From Allosediminivita pacifica (GTDB taxonomy: Bacteria; Pseudomonadota; Alphaproteobacteria; Rhodobacterales; Rhodobacteraceae): a DNA stretch of 64,000 bases. Location of the stretch: the NCBI RefSeq assembly GCF_003054175.1, contig NZ_QBKN01000005.1, positions 62,001 to 126,000 of the forward strand, in the 5' to 3' direction. Below the pieces are notes generated by a model. That model ran no database searches. It saw nothing but the letters and a program-made list of their open reading frames with translations, and was not told the origin of the DNA. The position numbers and the translations under genes were made by a program. This document shows positions 1 through 9,396 of the stretch, in pieces. The number at the start of each line of letters is the position of its first letter. Positions within the stretch are counted from its first letter, which is position 1.

Positions 1-733
1 TGATCCCGGAGGAGGCCACCACCTCACCCGTGTCGAGGTTCGTCAGGTGCGCGGCGACGGTGGTCGAACCGAGGTCGATGGCCAGCCCGAAGATCCCGGT
101 CTCATGCAGTCCGGGCCATGCCGTCACCAGCCGCGCGCGGGCGTGGTCGTCGGGCTTGTGCAAGGCGACGGTGATTTTCCAGTCTCCTTTGCGCAGGATA
201 GGTTGCAATAAGGCAAGTGTGGAAAACTCTGTGGATATATCCTCCACGCCCCACTGGGCCTTGAGCGCCCGGGCGACGCGTTCCAGATCGCCCGTGGGTT
301 CGTGCATGTCGGGTTCCTGCACCTCGATGTAGTAGAGCCGCGTGGCAGGGTCCATCTCGATGGCGCGCACGGCAGCGGCCTTGCGCACGACCTGCCGGTG
401 GACCTGGCTTTCGGGGGGCACGTCGATGACCACGTCGCGCTGGATCGTGGCCTGGCAGCTCAGCCGCCGCCCGGCCTTGAGCCCACGCTTCTGGTCGTAG
501 CGTTCCTCGACCTTGTTCCACTCCGACAGCGCGTCCTGTTCGACCGTCACCCCGTGCTTGGAGAACTGCCCGTAGGCGGGGGCGACCTGGCACTTGGAGC
601 AGATGCCGCGCCCGCCGCAGACGGAGTCGAGATCGACGCCGAGCTGGCGCGCGGCGGTGAGGACGGGGGTCCCCGCCGGGAAGCGGCCACGCTTGCCGGA
701 GGGGGTGAAGACCACGAGGGGATCCTGGGACAT
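1..733 (-). CDS. RamA-like ASKHA-domain protein with N-terminal [2Fe-2S] ferredoxin domain (3' end outside window)
   Basis: The frame starts at an ATG at 733 behind an AGGAGCC ribosome site and stays open to the window edge, so only the first ~244 residues are present. Residues ~10-100 form a plant-type ferredoxin domain with Cys spaced C-x5-C-x2-C (VCGGRGICSKC) and a fourth Cys in RRLSCQA. Near the cut end GLAIDLGSTTVAAHL is the phosphate-1 loop of the ASKHA ATPase fold. Proteins with this layout are ATP-driven reductive activators of corrinoid proteins (RamA family). Some roseobacters use such a protein to reactivate a split B12-dependent methionine synthase. That role is an inference here, since no corrinoid protein lies in view. 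Confidence 0.85.
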   Translation of the reverse strand, partial: MSQDPLVVFTPSGKRGRFPAGTPVLTAARQLGVDLDSVCGGRGICSKCQVAPAYGQFSKHGVTVEQDALSEWNKVEERYDQKRGLKAGRRLSCQATIQRDVVIDVPPESQVHRQVVRKAAAVRAIEMDPATRLYYIEVQEPDMHEPTGDLERVARALKAQWGVEDISTEFSTLALLQPILRKGDWKITVALHKPDDHARARLVTAWPGLHETGIFGLAIDLGSTTVAAHLTNLDTGEVVASSGI

Positions 734-838
734 GAAGGCTCCTGTTCCGGATGTTCGGGCACCATAGCGATTGGCGAGCGGAGTAAAAGCGCCGGCGCGG
801 CGCGACGCGGTCCGGCAGCGTCATGTGCGCCCGAATGC

Positions 839-1987
839 CTAGCCTTCGTCCAGCCAGCGCAGGATTTCGCCGCGGTTCCCGTCGAGATCGGGCGCGGGGC
901 CGCGCGTCGTGGGGTCGACTGCATCTGTCATCTTGATCGGGTTGCCGGCGGCCTTGTAGGCGGCGCGCCCATTCCGGTCCAAAACGTCGACGACCATGTT
1001 GCGCGCGATGATCTGCGGGTCCTTCATGGTCTGGTCCACGGTCTGGATCGGCCCCGTGGGGATCCCTGCCGCGGTGAGCTTGGCGATCCAGTGGCTGCGG
1101 GTGTTCTCGAGGGTGACAGCCTCGATCAGGCGCTTGAGAAGGCGGGCGTTGTCGCAGCGCTTGGGATTGGTGGCAAAGCGTTCATCGTCCGAGATGGGAA
1201 GCTGCAGTGCGATGCAGAGCTTCTCGAAAAGCTTGTCGTTGCCGGCGGCGATCACGAAAAGCCCGTCGGAGGCGTGGAACGTCTCGAAGGGGGTGATCGA
1301 CGGGTGGCGCGCGCCGGACGGGCCGGGGGGCTTGCCGGTGACCGAGCTGATGGCCACGGCGTGTTCGAGGATGGCCAGTTGCGAATCCAGCATTGAGACG
1401 TCGATCTTGCGGCCCCGCCCGCTGCGATCCCGGTCGAGCAGTGCCGCGAGGATGCCCTGGGCCAGGAACATGCCTGCCACGATGTCCCCGATCGAAGCGC
1501 CCACGCGGACCGGGTCGCGGCCTTTCTCACCGGTGATGGACATGACCCCGCCGCGGGCCTGCACGACCATGTCGTAGGCGGGGCGCTTGGCGTCGGGGCC
1601 GGTGTGGCCGAAGCCCGAAACAGCGCCGTAGACGAGGCGGGGGAAGGCGGCGTGCAGATCGCTCCAGCCATAGCCGAGACGCTCCATCACGCCCGGTCGG
1701 TAATTCTCGACCAGCACGTCCGCGCGCGCGAGAAGCCGTTCGAAGACAGCGCGGTCGGAGTCGTCCTTGAGGTTGAGCGCGATGCTCTGTTTGCCGTGGT
1801 TGATGGCGGCGAAATACGCGGACTTTCCGTCCTTGAAGGGCGGAAAGGTGCGGGTGTCGTCGCCGCCGTTGGGCGGCTCGACCTTGATGACCTTGGCCCC
1901 CATGTCCGAGAAGGTCATGGTGCAGTAGGGTCCGGCAAGCACGTGCGTCAGGTCGAGGATCGTGTATCCGGACAGGGGGAGGGTCAT
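839..1987 (-). CDS. CaiB/BaiF family (class III) CoA-transferase
   Basis: 382 residues, the usual size for the family. The start MTLPLSGYTILDLTHVLAGP follows AAGGAG eight bases upstream; a longer in-frame ATG at 2020 has no such site and was rejected. Family features are the N-terminal DLTHVLAGPYCT, VIKVEPPNGGDDTR, LARADVLVENYRPG and VVQARGGVMSITGEKG. Class III enzymes move CoA between carboxylic acids through an aspartyl-CoA intermediate. The substrate cannot be read from the sequence, because members act on carnitine, formate/oxalate, mesaconate, succinate and others. It lies on the minus strand about 100 bases upstream of the RamA-like gene and may be co-transcribed with it, but no functional link is evident. 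Confidence 0.85.
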   Translation of the reverse strand: MTLPLSGYTILDLTHVLAGPYCTMTFSDMGAKVIKVEPPNGGDDTRTFPPFKDGKSAYFAAINHGKQSIALNLKDDSDRAVFERLLARADVLVENYRPGVMERLGYGWSDLHAAFPRLVYGAVSGFGHTGPDAKRPAYDMVVQARGGVMSITGEKGRDPVRVGASIGDIVAGMFLAQGILAALLDRDRSGRGRKIDVSMLDSQLAILEHAVAISSVTGKPPGPSGARHPSITPFETFHASDGLFVIAAGNDKLFEKLCIALQLPISDDERFATNPKRCDNARLLKRLIEAVTLENTRSHWIAKLTAAGIPTGPIQTVDQTMKDPQIIARNMVVDVLDRNGRAAYKAAGNPIKMTDAVDPTTRGPAPDLDGNRGEILRWLDEG

Positions 1988-2103
1988 CACGTTGGCTCCT
2001 TCATTGCCGCTTTGCAGCATACCAACGTGAGGAAACCGTTACCGCAAGAGTTGAATGCGCGTCGAATTCAGAACGTCACACGTGCGCTGCGGCCCTGCAC
2101 GGC

Positions 2104-2559
2104 TCAGTCTTCGGCGTCGGAACCGTAGAGCGGCACCGTGGAAATCGCGACCTTGGCCGAACCGTCGGCCAGTTCTGCGGCATGCGAGACGTAGATGAGT
2201 GTCTGGTTGGCCTCGTCCCAGATGCGCTTCACCCGAAGCGACTTGAACACCAGCGAACGGGAGGTGCGGAAGACGTCTTCGCCGCCTTCGGACCGGTCGA
2301 TGTCGCCGACGGTGATCGGTCCCGTCTGCCGGCACGCGATCGAGGCATTGGAAGGGTCTTCGAACCAGTTGCCCTTGGACAACCGGTCGATGAATCCGCG
2401 GTCGAAATAAGCGATGTGACAAGTCACACCTTCGACATCGGGGTCGGCAATGGCCTCGATCTTGATGTCATTGCCGACCCAGTCGACGCCGATCTCGCCC
2501 ACTTCCTCGGACAGGGCGGGGGTGGCACAAAGTGCCAGGGCAAGGGCGGCGCGCAACAT
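2104..2559 (-). CDS. creA: CreA family periplasmic protein
   Basis: 151 residues with a short signal peptide (MLRAALALALCATPALSEE, cleavage expected after ALS). The body matches CreA: VGEIGVDWVGNDIKIEA, DPDVEGVTCHIAYFDRG, ASIACRQTGPI and SRSLVFKSLRV, and two Cys that could form a disulphide. E. coli CreA has the same layout. Its biochemical function is unknown; the name comes from the creABCD locus. It is the distal gene of a minus-strand pair with the PNPOx-like gene, whose stop lies 15 bases upstream of this start. Confidence 0.8.
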   Translation of the reverse strand: MLRAALALALCATPALSEEVGEIGVDWVGNDIKIEAIADPDVEGVTCHIAYFDRGFIDRLSKGNWFEDPSNASIACRQTGPITVGDIDRSEGGEDVFRTSRSLVFKSLRVKRIWDEANQTLIYVSHAAELADGSAKVAISTVPLYGSDAED

Positions 2560-2574
2560 GGCAGGTGATCCTTC

Positions 2575-3042
2575 TTAGAATGTCACCCGGCCGTGTTCCC
2601 CGGTGTCGGGGGTGTCCTTGGTGACGTTGGACTTGGCAATCTCGTAGAGATAACCCGCGCCGCTCTCGGTTGCCCAGACCTCCGCGTCATGCGGGGTGAA
2701 TTTCACCAGGCGGATGGTGTTGTCGTCGCGGCCCTCGGGGAACCACGCGGCGGCCATGGCGCTCCACATGTCGTCGAGCTTCTTGCTGTCGCCGGATTCG
2801 TCGAGCTTGCCCCAGACGTTGGCGTAAAGGTTCGCCTTGGGATCGGCGACGTGGAATGTGGCTTCGCCGCCGGACTTGGCCGCGCGATCCGCGGCAGAGC
2901 CGGCAGCCGCGATGAAGAAGATCGCGTTTTCGTCCTTGTAGGCCTGCGGCGCCATGGGAACCGGGCGCTCGCCATCGGCCATCAGCAGGCCGGCTTGCAC
3001 GTCGTCGATACGTTTCCAGAATGCGTCTTGAAGCTTGGTCAT
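2575..3042 (-). CDS. Pyridoxamine 5'-phosphate oxidase-like (general stress protein 26 type) flavin-binding protein
   Basis: 155 residues, starting MTKLQDAFWKRIDDVQAGLL behind AAGGAG. The middle (ENAIFFIAAAGSAADRAA, ATFHVADPKANLYANVWG) and DMWSAMAAAWFPEGRDD are typical of the split-barrel FMN-binding family annotated as pyridoxamine phosphate oxidase-related or general stress protein. The true PdxH substrate residues are not recognisable, so it is unlikely to make PLP. A role in flavin or F420-type redox stress handling is family-level inference only. It is probably co-transcribed with creA, 15 bases downstream. Confidence 0.75.
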   Translation of the reverse strand: MTKLQDAFWKRIDDVQAGLLMADGERPVPMAPQAYKDENAIFFIAAAGSAADRAAKSGGEATFHVADPKANLYANVWGKLDESGDSKKLDDMWSAMAAAWFPEGRDDNTIRLVKFTPHDAEVWATESGAGYLYEIAKSNVTKDTPDTGEHGRVTF

Positions 3043-3144
3043 GTTGCTCTCCTTATCGGTCTGCACGGGCAACGGTGCGGCGGGCGCACCGGTTCCGAGG
3101 GCAGCGTAACGGCAGCGGCAGATGACGGAGGGGTGAGGCAGGCC

Positions 3145-3474
3145 ATGGCGCGATGGGCGATCTGGACGCCGGTGTTTCTTCTGGCCGCCCTGGCCGGCCT
3201 GCTCGGCTATCGGCTGGGGCGGCAGGCCGTGACGATGACAGAGAGCGACGCGATCGCGGTCTTTGCCGCGCGCTACCTGCAACAGTCCGGTCCGGGCGCG
3301 CGCCCGAGCGACTGCACCGCGATGCCGGGTGAGGAGGCCTGGCTTGTCGTGCGCTGCGGACGGCGGGGGCTCTACCGTGCGTATTGGGTCAGCCGCACGG
3401 GCGGCTTGATTCGCGAGGCGGGGCCGGGACCTGCGGGCACACTGGGGATCGGCGGGACGGCGCCGCGTATCTGA
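3145..3474 (+). CDS. Small membrane-anchored protein of unknown function
   Basis: 109 residues beginning MARWAIWTPVFLLAALAGLLG, a single N-terminal membrane segment, followed by a soluble part with two cysteines (PSDCTAM and VVRCGRR) that may pair in the periplasm. A GTG at 3133 in the same frame behind CGGAGG is a possible earlier start adding four residues. It is divergent from the PNPOx-like gene. No family was recognised; it looks like a lineage-restricted exported protein. Confidence 0.55.
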   Translation: MARWAIWTPVFLLAALAGLLGYRLGRQAVTMTESDAIAVFAARYLQQSGPGARPSDCTAMPGEEAWLVVRCGRRGLYRAYWVSRTGGLIREAGPGPAGTLGIGGTAPRI

Positions 3475-3623
3475 GCGACGCGCTTAGGCGCCGTCGCGTC
3501 AGGCGTGTCGTGGTTATGGGCGGAAGGCTTCGCGGGGTGCTATGGCTGTGTCAAAGGGATTTCAGGGCGGGAGAACGCGATGAGGAGCAAGGTGACGCAG
3601 GCGATGCGTTCGGAGGCGCGGGC

Positions 3624-4286
3624 ATGAGCGGGGTGGTCCTGCACCACGTGCCGTTCTCGCGCTCCTTCCGGGTGCTCTGGCTTCTCGAGGAGCTGGGGAT
3701 CGAACGGCAGATCGTGGATTACGACATCCGCGACGGGTCCATGCGCAAGGGGGCGCTGCCGGGCATGTCACCCGCTGCGCGTGTACCCGCGCTTGAGATC
3801 GACGGGATGACGCTCTTCGAATCCGGAGCCATCGTCGAATACCTCTGCGAAACGCGGCGCGAGGCCGGGCTTGCGCCGATGCCGGGCGATCCCGAGCGGG
3901 CGGAATACCTGCAGTGGGTTCACTATGCCGAGACGATGGGCACGCTGGTCGAGCAGCTCAACATCAACCGCATCTTCCTGCGCGATCCGGCACAGGCAAG
4001 TGCGACGGTGATCCGGCTGACGACGGCCCGGCTGCGTGCGACGCTGATGGGGATGGAGGCGCGGCTGCAGGGTGACTGGTTGCTGAGCGGCTTTTCGGGG
4101 GCGGACGTCATGATGGGCTTCAACCTGTTCGCGGCGCCCTATTTCGTGAAGTTCGACGAGTTTCCGAAGCTTTCGGAGTACCGCGAGCGGCTGTCGGCAC
4201 GGCCCGCCTTCGTCCGGGCCCGCGAGGTCGACGGGCAGCAGCGCTTTTACGACCGCGACTTCTACCCGCTGCCCGAGGCGACCTGA
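3624..4286 (+). CDS. Glutathione S-transferase family protein
   Basis: 220 residues, normal GST length. The N-terminal thioredoxin-like domain reads LHHVPFSRSFRVLWLLEELG, then SPAARVPALEIDG with the cis-Pro of the glutathione site, then LFESGAIVEYLCE, the conserved E-S pair that holds the gamma-glutamyl group. Residues ~90-205 form the all-helical C-terminal domain, with WLLSGFSGADVMMGF as the N-capping motif. The first catalytic position is Ser (PFSRS) as in bacterial beta/theta-like classes. Substrate unknown. It is followed 10 bases later by a small membrane protein gene. Confidence 0.85.
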   Translation: MSGVVLHHVPFSRSFRVLWLLEELGIERQIVDYDIRDGSMRKGALPGMSPAARVPALEIDGMTLFESGAIVEYLCETRREAGLAPMPGDPERAEYLQWVHYAETMGTLVEQLNINRIFLRDPAQASATVIRLTTARLRATLMGMEARLQGDWLLSGFSGADVMMGFNLFAAPYFVKFDEFPKLSEYRERLSARPAFVRAREVDGQQRFYDRDFYPLPEAT

Positions 4287-4296
4287 GCACTCGACG

Positions 4297-4674
4297 ATGA
4301 CGGCCCAGATCGGTCATCTTTTCGTGACGCTGAGCTTCGGGCTGGTGTTCTTCCAGCTGGCCCTGATCGCCGGTGCGCCGCTGGGCAGCTTCACGCAAGG
4401 CGGGCGCGACCCGGGCGTATTGCCATGGAGGAGCAGGGCGCTCGCCGCGCTGTCCATCCCGGTCCTCGTCTTTTGCGCGCTGGCGGTGCTGTCTGCCGCG
4501 GGCTTCGCCGGCGGCTTCTGGCCACGGTGGACAGCCTGGGCTGCTCTGGGTGTAACCGGTTGTTCCACCGCGCTGAACCTGCTCTCGCCCTCGGCTGACG
4601 AACGGCGTGTGATGGGACCTTTGGCGATCGTCATGACCGCGCTTGCCGCCTATGTGGTGGTCGTCGGACCCTGA
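4297..4674 (+). CDS. Small four-helix membrane protein of unknown function
   Basis: 125 residues, almost all hydrophobic, with about four membrane segments: LFVTLSFGLVFFQLALIAG, LAALSIPVLVFCALAVLS, WTAWAALGVTGCSTALNLL and MGPLAIVMTALAAYVVVVG. A conserved-looking loop NLLSPSADERRVMGP lies between the last two. It starts 10 bases after the GST gene and is probably translated with it. No family was recognised. Confidence 0.65.
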   Translation: MTAQIGHLFVTLSFGLVFFQLALIAGAPLGSFTQGGRDPGVLPWRSRALAALSIPVLVFCALAVLSAAGFAGGFWPRWTAWAALGVTGCSTALNLLSPSADERRVMGPLAIVMTALAAYVVVVGP

Positions 4675-4685
4675 TGTGATCACAT
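4674..4685. promoter_or_regulatory. 12-bp perfect palindrome upstream of nuoA
   Basis: ATGTGATCACAT reads the same on both strands and sits at the start of the 230-base gap before nuoA. The related 10-mer GTGATCACAT occurs at 13591, in the gap before nuoG. The core GTGATCAC also appears inside genes (birA, helicase, mscS), so an operator role is only suggested by symmetry and position. Confidence 0.3.
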
Positions 4686-4840
4686 ATCGGGCACGGGCAC
4701 TGACCGCGGGCAGGGCGCATCCTTTTGTCGCGCTGCCCGGGGTAGGCGCAAACCCTTGGCCAGCGCAGTATTTTACCCTCTGGCAATAAATCCGCCGCAG
4801 GTTGACCCGCAGGTGGAGCGGCGATAGATCACAACGCAAC

Positions 4841-4871
4841 CGTTCCGGCCAGTCCGGTACGTTCCGGCCAG
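4841..4871 (+). repeat. Tandem direct repeat CGTTCCGGCCAG in the nuoA leader
   Basis: CGTTCCGGCCAG occurs at 4841-4852 and again at 4860-4871, 19 bases apart start to start, 35-65 bases before the nuoA start. The first 11 bases recur at 13124-13134 in front of the DUF5333 gene of the same operon. The spacing of almost two helical turns fits a protein-binding site or a leader RNA element; neither is shown. Confidence 0.45.
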
Positions 4872-4905
4872 CCGCCGCGGGCGGCCCGCAAGAAGGAGCT
4901 TTCCC

Positions 4906-5271
4906 TTGGAAGACCTGCTCAGGGAATATTTGCCGATCCTCGTGTTTCTCGCCATCGCCATCGGTCTGGGCCTCGTGCTCGTGCTCGCGGCCGTGATCCT
5001 CGCGGTGCGCAACCCCGACCCGGAGAAGGTGAGCGCCTACGAATGCGGCTTCAACGCCTTCGACGATGCACGGATGAAGTTCGACGTGCGCTTCTACCTC
5101 GTGTCGATCCTGTTCATCATCTTCGATCTTGAGATCGCCTTTCTCTTCCCCTGGGCCGTGGCCTTCCAGGACGTGAGCATGGCCGGTTTCTGGTCGATGA
5201 TGCTGTTCCTCGCGGTGCTGACGGTCGGCTTTGCCTATGAATGGAAGAAAGGGGCACTCGAATGGGAGTGA
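4906..5271 (+). CDS. nuoA: NADH-quinone oxidoreductase subunit A
   Basis: 121 residues. The start is a TTG ([14 protein letters not shown]) seven bases after AGGAG; no ATG is available nearby. Three membrane helices are visible (residues ~8-32, ~65-83, ~90-110). The signature [20 protein letters not shown], with the conserved Cys of the quinone-site loop, lies between helices 1 and 2, and [13 protein letters not shown] marks helix 2. It is the first gene of the complex I operon, and its end overlaps the start of nuoB by ten bases. Confidence 0.97.
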   Translation: MEDLLREYLPILVFLAIAIGLGLVLVLAAVILAVRNPDPEKVSAYECGFNAFDDARMKFDVRFYLVSILFIIFDLEIAFLFPWAVAFQDVSMAGFWSMMLFLAVLTVGFAYEWKKGALEWE

Positions 5272-5894
5272 ATGATCCCGAAGCAGGCGTCGAGAATCCC
5301 GATGTCACCGATGTCCGCGGCGAGGGCGAGCAGACCCCCCGCGTGAAATCCGGCCCCTCGGCGCGCGCGCCGCTCGAGGCCGAGGCCCCGGGCTTCGACC
5401 GCGATCCCGTCTCGCAGACGCTGAACCGCGAACTGCAGGACAAGGGCTTCCTGCTCACCTCGACCGAGGATCTCATCAACTGGGCGCGCACCGGCTCACT
5501 CCATTGGATGACCTTTGGCCTCGCGTGCTGCGCGATCGAGATGATGCACACCTCGATGCCACGCTACGACGCCGAACGCTTCGGTATCGCGCCGCGCGCC
5601 ACGCCGCGCCAGGCCGACCTGATGATCGTCGCGGGCACGCTGACCAACAAGATGGCGCCCGCGCTGCGCAAGGTCTTCGACCAGATGCCCGAGCCGCGCT
5701 ACGTGATCTCGATGGGGTCCTGCGCGAACGGCGGCGGCTACTACCACTACAGCTATTCCGTGGTGCGCGGCTGCGACCGCGTGGTGCCGGTGGACGTCTA
5801 TGTGCCCGGCTGCCCGCCGACCGCCGAGGCGCTGCTTTACGGCATCATGGCGCTGCAGAAGAAGATCCGCAGGACAGGGACGCTGGTGCGATGA
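5262..5894 (+). CDS. nuoB: NADH-quinone oxidoreductase subunit B
   Basis: 210 residues. It carries the N2 [4Fe-4S] cluster that passes electrons to quinone at the junction of the peripheral and membrane arms. Ligands are visible in [11 protein letters not shown] (tandem Cys), [11 protein letters not shown] and [10 protein letters not shown]. The region before [14 protein letters not shown] is ~55 residues, polar and charged, clearly longer than in typical NuoB (~20-35). The start ATG overlaps the nuoA end and has GAAAGGGG in front. The 3' end overlaps nuoC as ATGA. Confidence 0.96.
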   Translation: MGVNDPEAGVENPDVTDVRGEGEQTPRVKSGPSARAPLEAEAPGFDRDPVSQTLNRELQDKGFLLTSTEDLINWARTGSLHWMTFGLACCAIEMMHTSMPRYDAERFGIAPRATPRQADLMIVAGTLTNKMAPALRKVFDQMPEPRYVISMGSCANGGGYYHYSYSVVRGCDRVVPVDVYVPGCPPTAEALLYGIMALQKKIRRTGTLVR

Positions 5895-6502
5895 GCGAGC
5901 TTCTGAACGAACTGGGCGGCCACATCGAAGCCAAGCGCCCCGACTGCGTCGCCAGCTGGGAAGTCGCCTACGGCGAGCTGACCGTGAACGTTGCCCTGTC
6001 GAACATCGTGGGGCTGGTGGAATTCCTGCGCACGGACCCGAGCTGCCGCTTCACGTCGCTGGTGGACATCACCGCCGTCGACCACCCCGAGCGGCCCAAG
6101 CGGTTCGACGTGGTTTACCACTTCCTGAGCATGTACCAGAACCACCGCATCCGTCTGCGGGTCGCGGCGCGCGAGGATGACATGATCCCGTCGATCACGG
6201 GCATCCACCCTTCGGCCAACTGGTTCGAGCGCGAGGTCTTCGACATGTTCGGCCTGCTCTTCACCGGGCACCCGGACCTGCGCCGCATCCTGACGGACTA
6301 CGGTTTCCGCGGCTACCCGCTGCGCAAGGACTTCCCGACCACGGGCTATACCGAGGTCCGCTACGACGAGGAGCAGAAGCGGGTGATCTACGAACCCGTG
6401 AGTCTCGTGCAGGAATACCGGCAGTTCGATTTCATGTCGCCCTGGGAAGGGGCCGACTATATCCTGCCCGGCGACGAGAAGAGCGAAGAGGCCAAGGGAT
6501 GA
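5891..6502 (+). CDS. nuoC: NADH-quinone oxidoreductase subunit C (30 kDa)
   Basis: 203 residues, cluster-free subunit of the hydrogenase-like module. The signature [19 protein letters not shown] with [19 protein letters not shown] is intact. NuoC and NuoD are separate here, as in Paracoccus and mitochondria, and not fused as in E. coli. The start overlaps the nuoB stop by four bases (ATGA), implying translational coupling. Confidence 0.96.
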   Translation: MSELLNELGGHIEAKRPDCVASWEVAYGELTVNVALSNIVGLVEFLRTDPSCRFTSLVDITAVDHPERPKRFDVVYHFLSMYQNHRIRLRVAAREDDMIPSITGIHPSANWFEREVFDMFGLLFTGHPDLRRILTDYGFRGYPLRKDFPTTGYTEVRYDEEQKRVIYEPVSLVQEYRQFDFMSPWEGADYILPGDEKSEEAKG

Positions 6503-6557
6503 GACGGGCTGCCGCGCAGACCGCGCTTCCCGGCCCCCGATGCGAGGAAAAGGCCCG

Positions 6558-7778
6558 ATGATGGACGGCTCCAAGACATTCGGCGACGCCGAGACCGAAG
6601 AACAGCAGATCCGGAACTTTAACCTGAACTTCGGGCCCCAGCACCCGGCGGCCCACGGGGTTCTTCGGCTTGTTCTGGAACTTGACGGCGAGATCGTCGA
6701 GCGGGTCGACCCCCACATCGGCCTGCTGCACCGCGGCACCGAGAAGCTCATGGAGAGCCGCACCTATCTCCAGAACCTGCCCTACCTGGACCGGCTCGAC
6801 TACGTCGCGCCGATGAACCAGGAGCACGCGTGGTGCCTGGCGATCGAGAAGCTGACCGGCACGGTGATCCCGCGCCGCGCCTCGCTGATCCGGGTCTTGT
6901 TCTCGGAAATCGGCCGCATCCTGAACCACCTGCTGAACTGCACCACGCAGGCCATGGACGTGGGCGCGCTGACACCGCCGCTCTGGGGCTTCGAGGAGCG
7001 AGAGGATCTGATGATCTTCTACGAGCGCGCCTGCGGCGCCCGTCTGCACGCGGCCTACTTCCGGCCCGGCGGCGTCCACCAGGACCTGCCTCCCGACCTG
7101 ATCGACGATATCGAGCAATGGGCCGACGAGTTCCCCAGCAAGCTCGACGACATCGACAACCTGCTGACCGAGAACCGGATCTTCAAGCAGCGCAACGCCG
7201 ACATCGGCATCGTGACCGAGCAGGACATCCAGGATTGGGGCTTCTCTGGCGTCATGGTCCGCGGCTCCGGCCTTGCATGGGACCTGCGCCGCGCACAGCC
7301 CTATGAGTGCTACGACGAGTTCGACTTCCAGATCCCGGTGGGCAAGAACGGCGACTGCTACGACCGCTACCTCGTCCGCATGGAGGAGATGCGCCAGTCG
7401 ACCAGCATCATCAAGCAGTGCATCGCGAAGCTGCGCGAGGAAGGCCCGGGCGACGTGATGGTCCGCGGCAAGCTGGCACCGCCGAAGCGGACGGACATGA
7501 AGACCTCGATGGAGGCCCTCATCCACCACTTCAAGCTTTATACCGAGGGTTTCCGCGTGCCCGAGGGCGAGGTCTACGCCGCCGTCGAGGCGCCCAAGGG
7601 CGAATTCGGCGTCTACATGGTCTCGGACGGCACCAACAAGCCGTACCGCGCAAAGCTGCGAGCCCCGGGCTACCTGCACCTTCAGTCGATGGATTACATG
7701 TGCAAGAACCACCAGCTGGCCGACGTGGCCGCGATCCTCGGGTCGCTCGACATCGTGTTCGGGGAGGTCGACAGGTGA
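6558..7778 (+). CDS. nuoD: NADH-quinone oxidoreductase subunit D (49 kDa)
   Basis: 406 residues from the ATG at 6558, with GAGGAAAAGG in front; an ATG at 6540 (six residues longer) and one at 6561 are alternatives. It forms the quinone pocket with NuoB. Conserved features are [19 protein letters not shown] near the N-terminus, [23 protein letters not shown] and the C-terminal [10 protein letters not shown], the [NiFe]-hydrogenase-like C-terminus without metal-binding Cys. The stop overlaps the following lipoprotein gene by three bases. Confidence 0.96.
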   Translation: MMDGSKTFGDAETEEQQIRNFNLNFGPQHPAAHGVLRLVLELDGEIVERVDPHIGLLHRGTEKLMESRTYLQNLPYLDRLDYVAPMNQEHAWCLAIEKLTGTVIPRRASLIRVLFSEIGRILNHLLNCTTQAMDVGALTPPLWGFEEREDLMIFYERACGARLHAAYFRPGGVHQDLPPDLIDDIEQWADEFPSKLDDIDNLLTENRIFKQRNADIGIVTEQDIQDWGFSGVMVRGSGLAWDLRRAQPYECYDEFDFQIPVGKNGDCYDRYLVRMEEMRQSTSIIKQCIAKLREEGPGDVMVRGKLAPPKRTDMKTSMEALIHHFKLYTEGFRVPEGEVYAAVEAPKGEFGVYMVSDGTNKPYRAKLRAPGYLHLQSMDYMCKNHQLADVAAILGSLDIVFGEVDR

Positions 7779-8101
7779 AAGCAACTTACCCGCTGATGGC
7801 GGCCGCCGCGCTGGCGCTGGCTGCCTGCGCCATGCCGCCCGAGGACGTGACCGAGGAAGACCTTGCGAATTTCGACGCCGCCGTGGCCTCGGTGGGCTGC
7901 ACGCTGCGCGACGAGCGCCAGTACCAGCCCGTCGAGCTGCAAACCGGCCTTCCGCGCAACAAGGTCATCGAGATCGCGGCCTACCGCATCGACACCGAAG
8001 ACGCCGTTCGCCTTGATGAGGGCGGAGTGCGGCTGCTGACCGGGTCCTGTGCGCCGACCGCGCAGCCGGCAGAGCCCGAGGCAGAGGTGCCCGAGGCCTG
8101 A
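7775..8101 (+). CDS. Small lipoprotein between nuoD and nuoE
   Basis: 108 residues from a GTG start that overlaps the nuoD stop; GGGGAGG lies nine bases upstream. The N-terminus is a lipoprotein signal (M-K-A-T, hydrophobic run, lipobox LAAC at residues ~16-19). The mature part holds two further Cys ([16 protein letters not shown]), a predicted alpha/beta region, and a Pro/Glu-rich tail. Overlap with nuoD suggests co-expression with complex I. Function unknown; an assembly or periplasmic role is speculation. Confidence 0.7.
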   Translation: MKATYPLMAAAALALAACAMPPEDVTEEDLANFDAAVASVGCTLRDERQYQPVELQTGLPRNKVIEIAAYRIDTEDAVRLDEGGVRLLTGSCAPTAQPAEPEAEVPEA

Positions 8102-8158
8102 ACGGCCTGAGAGGAATTGAGGGCCGCCGGGCGGCCCGGAAGATGGGACGACAGAATA

Positions 8159-9331
8159 ATGCTTCGCCGACTGCACCACGAACAGCCTGAAAGCTTCGCC
8201 TTCACTTCGGCCAACCACGCTTGGGCCGAGGCGCAGATCACCAAGTACCCTGCGGGGCGTCAGGCCAGCGCGATCATTCCGTTGCTGTGGCGCGCACAGG
8301 AGCAGGAGGGCTGGCTGACCCGTCCCGCGATCGAACACGTCGCCGAGATGCTCGACATGGCCTACATCCGGGCGCTCGAGGTCGCGACCTTCTACTTCAT
8401 GTTCCAGCTTCAGCCGGTGGGCAGCGTCGCGCATATCCAAATCTGCGGCACCACCTCCTGCATGATCTGCGGGGCCGAGGATCTGATGGCGGTCTGCAAG
8501 GACAAGATCGCCGCGAATCCGCACGAGCTTTCGGCAGACGGCAAGTTTAGCTGGGAAGAGGTGGAATGCCTTGGCGCCTGTGCCAACGCGCCCATGGCCC
8601 AGATCGGCAAGGACTACTACGAGGACCTGACCGAGGAGAGCCTTGGCAAGCTGCTCGACGATCTCGCCGCCGGCAAGGTGCCGACGCCGGGGTCGCAGAC
8701 GGGTCGGTTCGCGTCCGAGCCCGCCAGCGGCCAGACGAGCCTGACGGAATACGTGAACGCATCTATCAAGATGAACGCTTCAGCGCAGCTTGCGACCGAC
8801 ATCGGCGACACGATCAAGCGCATTGATGGGACCGAGGTGCCGCTGCGCGCGCCTTGGGGCGACCAGTCCGGTCGCCGCGGCGATGCTGAACCAGGTCCGG
8901 GCCCCGCGGTGTCCGAGGACGAGCCGATCGACGAGACCGGCATCGATAAGCGCGAATCCACTGCTGACACCAAGGGCAAGCCGCCGAGCAATGCTCAGGC
9001 GGCCGAGCAGACCTCGAGCATCGACGGCAGCAAGGTCGAGGAATCGACCGAAGCGGCGGAGGTCTCGGACGAGGAAGTGGGCGTGAAGCCCGCAGCGCTC
9101 GACGCGCCCGAGGGTGGCAAGGCCGACGATCTCAAGAAGATCAAGGGCGTCGGACCCAAGCTCGAGCAGAGCCTCAACGGCATGGGTTTCTACCATTTCA
9201 GCCAGATCGCGTCCTGGACGCCGGAGGAAGTGGCCTGGGTCGATGACAATCTCGAAGGCTTCAAGGGCCGCGCGACGCGCGACGACTGGGTTTCGCAGGC
9301 CAAGGAGCTTGCATCGGCGGACAAGACGTAA
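8159..9331 (+). CDS. nuoE: NADH-quinone oxidoreductase subunit E with C-terminal helix-hairpin-helix extension
   Basis: 390 residues, far longer than ordinary NuoE (~160-240). Residues 1-~175 are the 24-kDa [2Fe-2S] subunit with ligands Cys96, Cys101, Cys137 and Cys141 (ICGTTSC, VECLGAC). Residues ~175-320 are a low-complexity acidic linker rich in Glu, Asp, Ser and Pro. Residues ~322-390 are a helix-hairpin-helix module ([18 protein letters not shown], then [10 protein letters not shown] and [12 protein letters not shown]). The same module ends the next two proteins. The start lies 57 bases after the lipoprotein gene. Confidence 0.93.
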   Translation: MLRRLHHEQPESFAFTSANHAWAEAQITKYPAGRQASAIIPLLWRAQEQEGWLTRPAIEHVAEMLDMAYIRALEVATFYFMFQLQPVGSVAHIQICGTTSCMICGAEDLMAVCKDKIAANPHELSADGKFSWEEVECLGACANAPMAQIGKDYYEDLTEESLGKLLDDLAAGKVPTPGSQTGRFASEPASGQTSLTEYVNASIKMNASAQLATDIGDTIKRIDGTEVPLRAPWGDQSGRRGDAEPGPGPAVSEDEPIDETGIDKRESTADTKGKPPSNAQAAEQTSSIDGSKVEESTEAAEVSDEEVGVKPAALDAPEGGKADDLKKIKGVGPKLEQSLNGMGFYHFSQIASWTPEEVAWVDDNLEGFKGRATRDDWVSQAKELASADKT

Positions 9332-9396
9332 TCCGCTTGCCGTGCTAGGTGTCGTCCCCGGAGGACGGACTTGCACGGAAAAGGGGAGTGGGACCG

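Noticed and set aside
302-1396. 364-residue plus-strand frame opposite the RamA-like and CoA-transferase genes
   Set aside because: Spans the intergenic gap of two clear minus-strand genes and has no recognisable domain.
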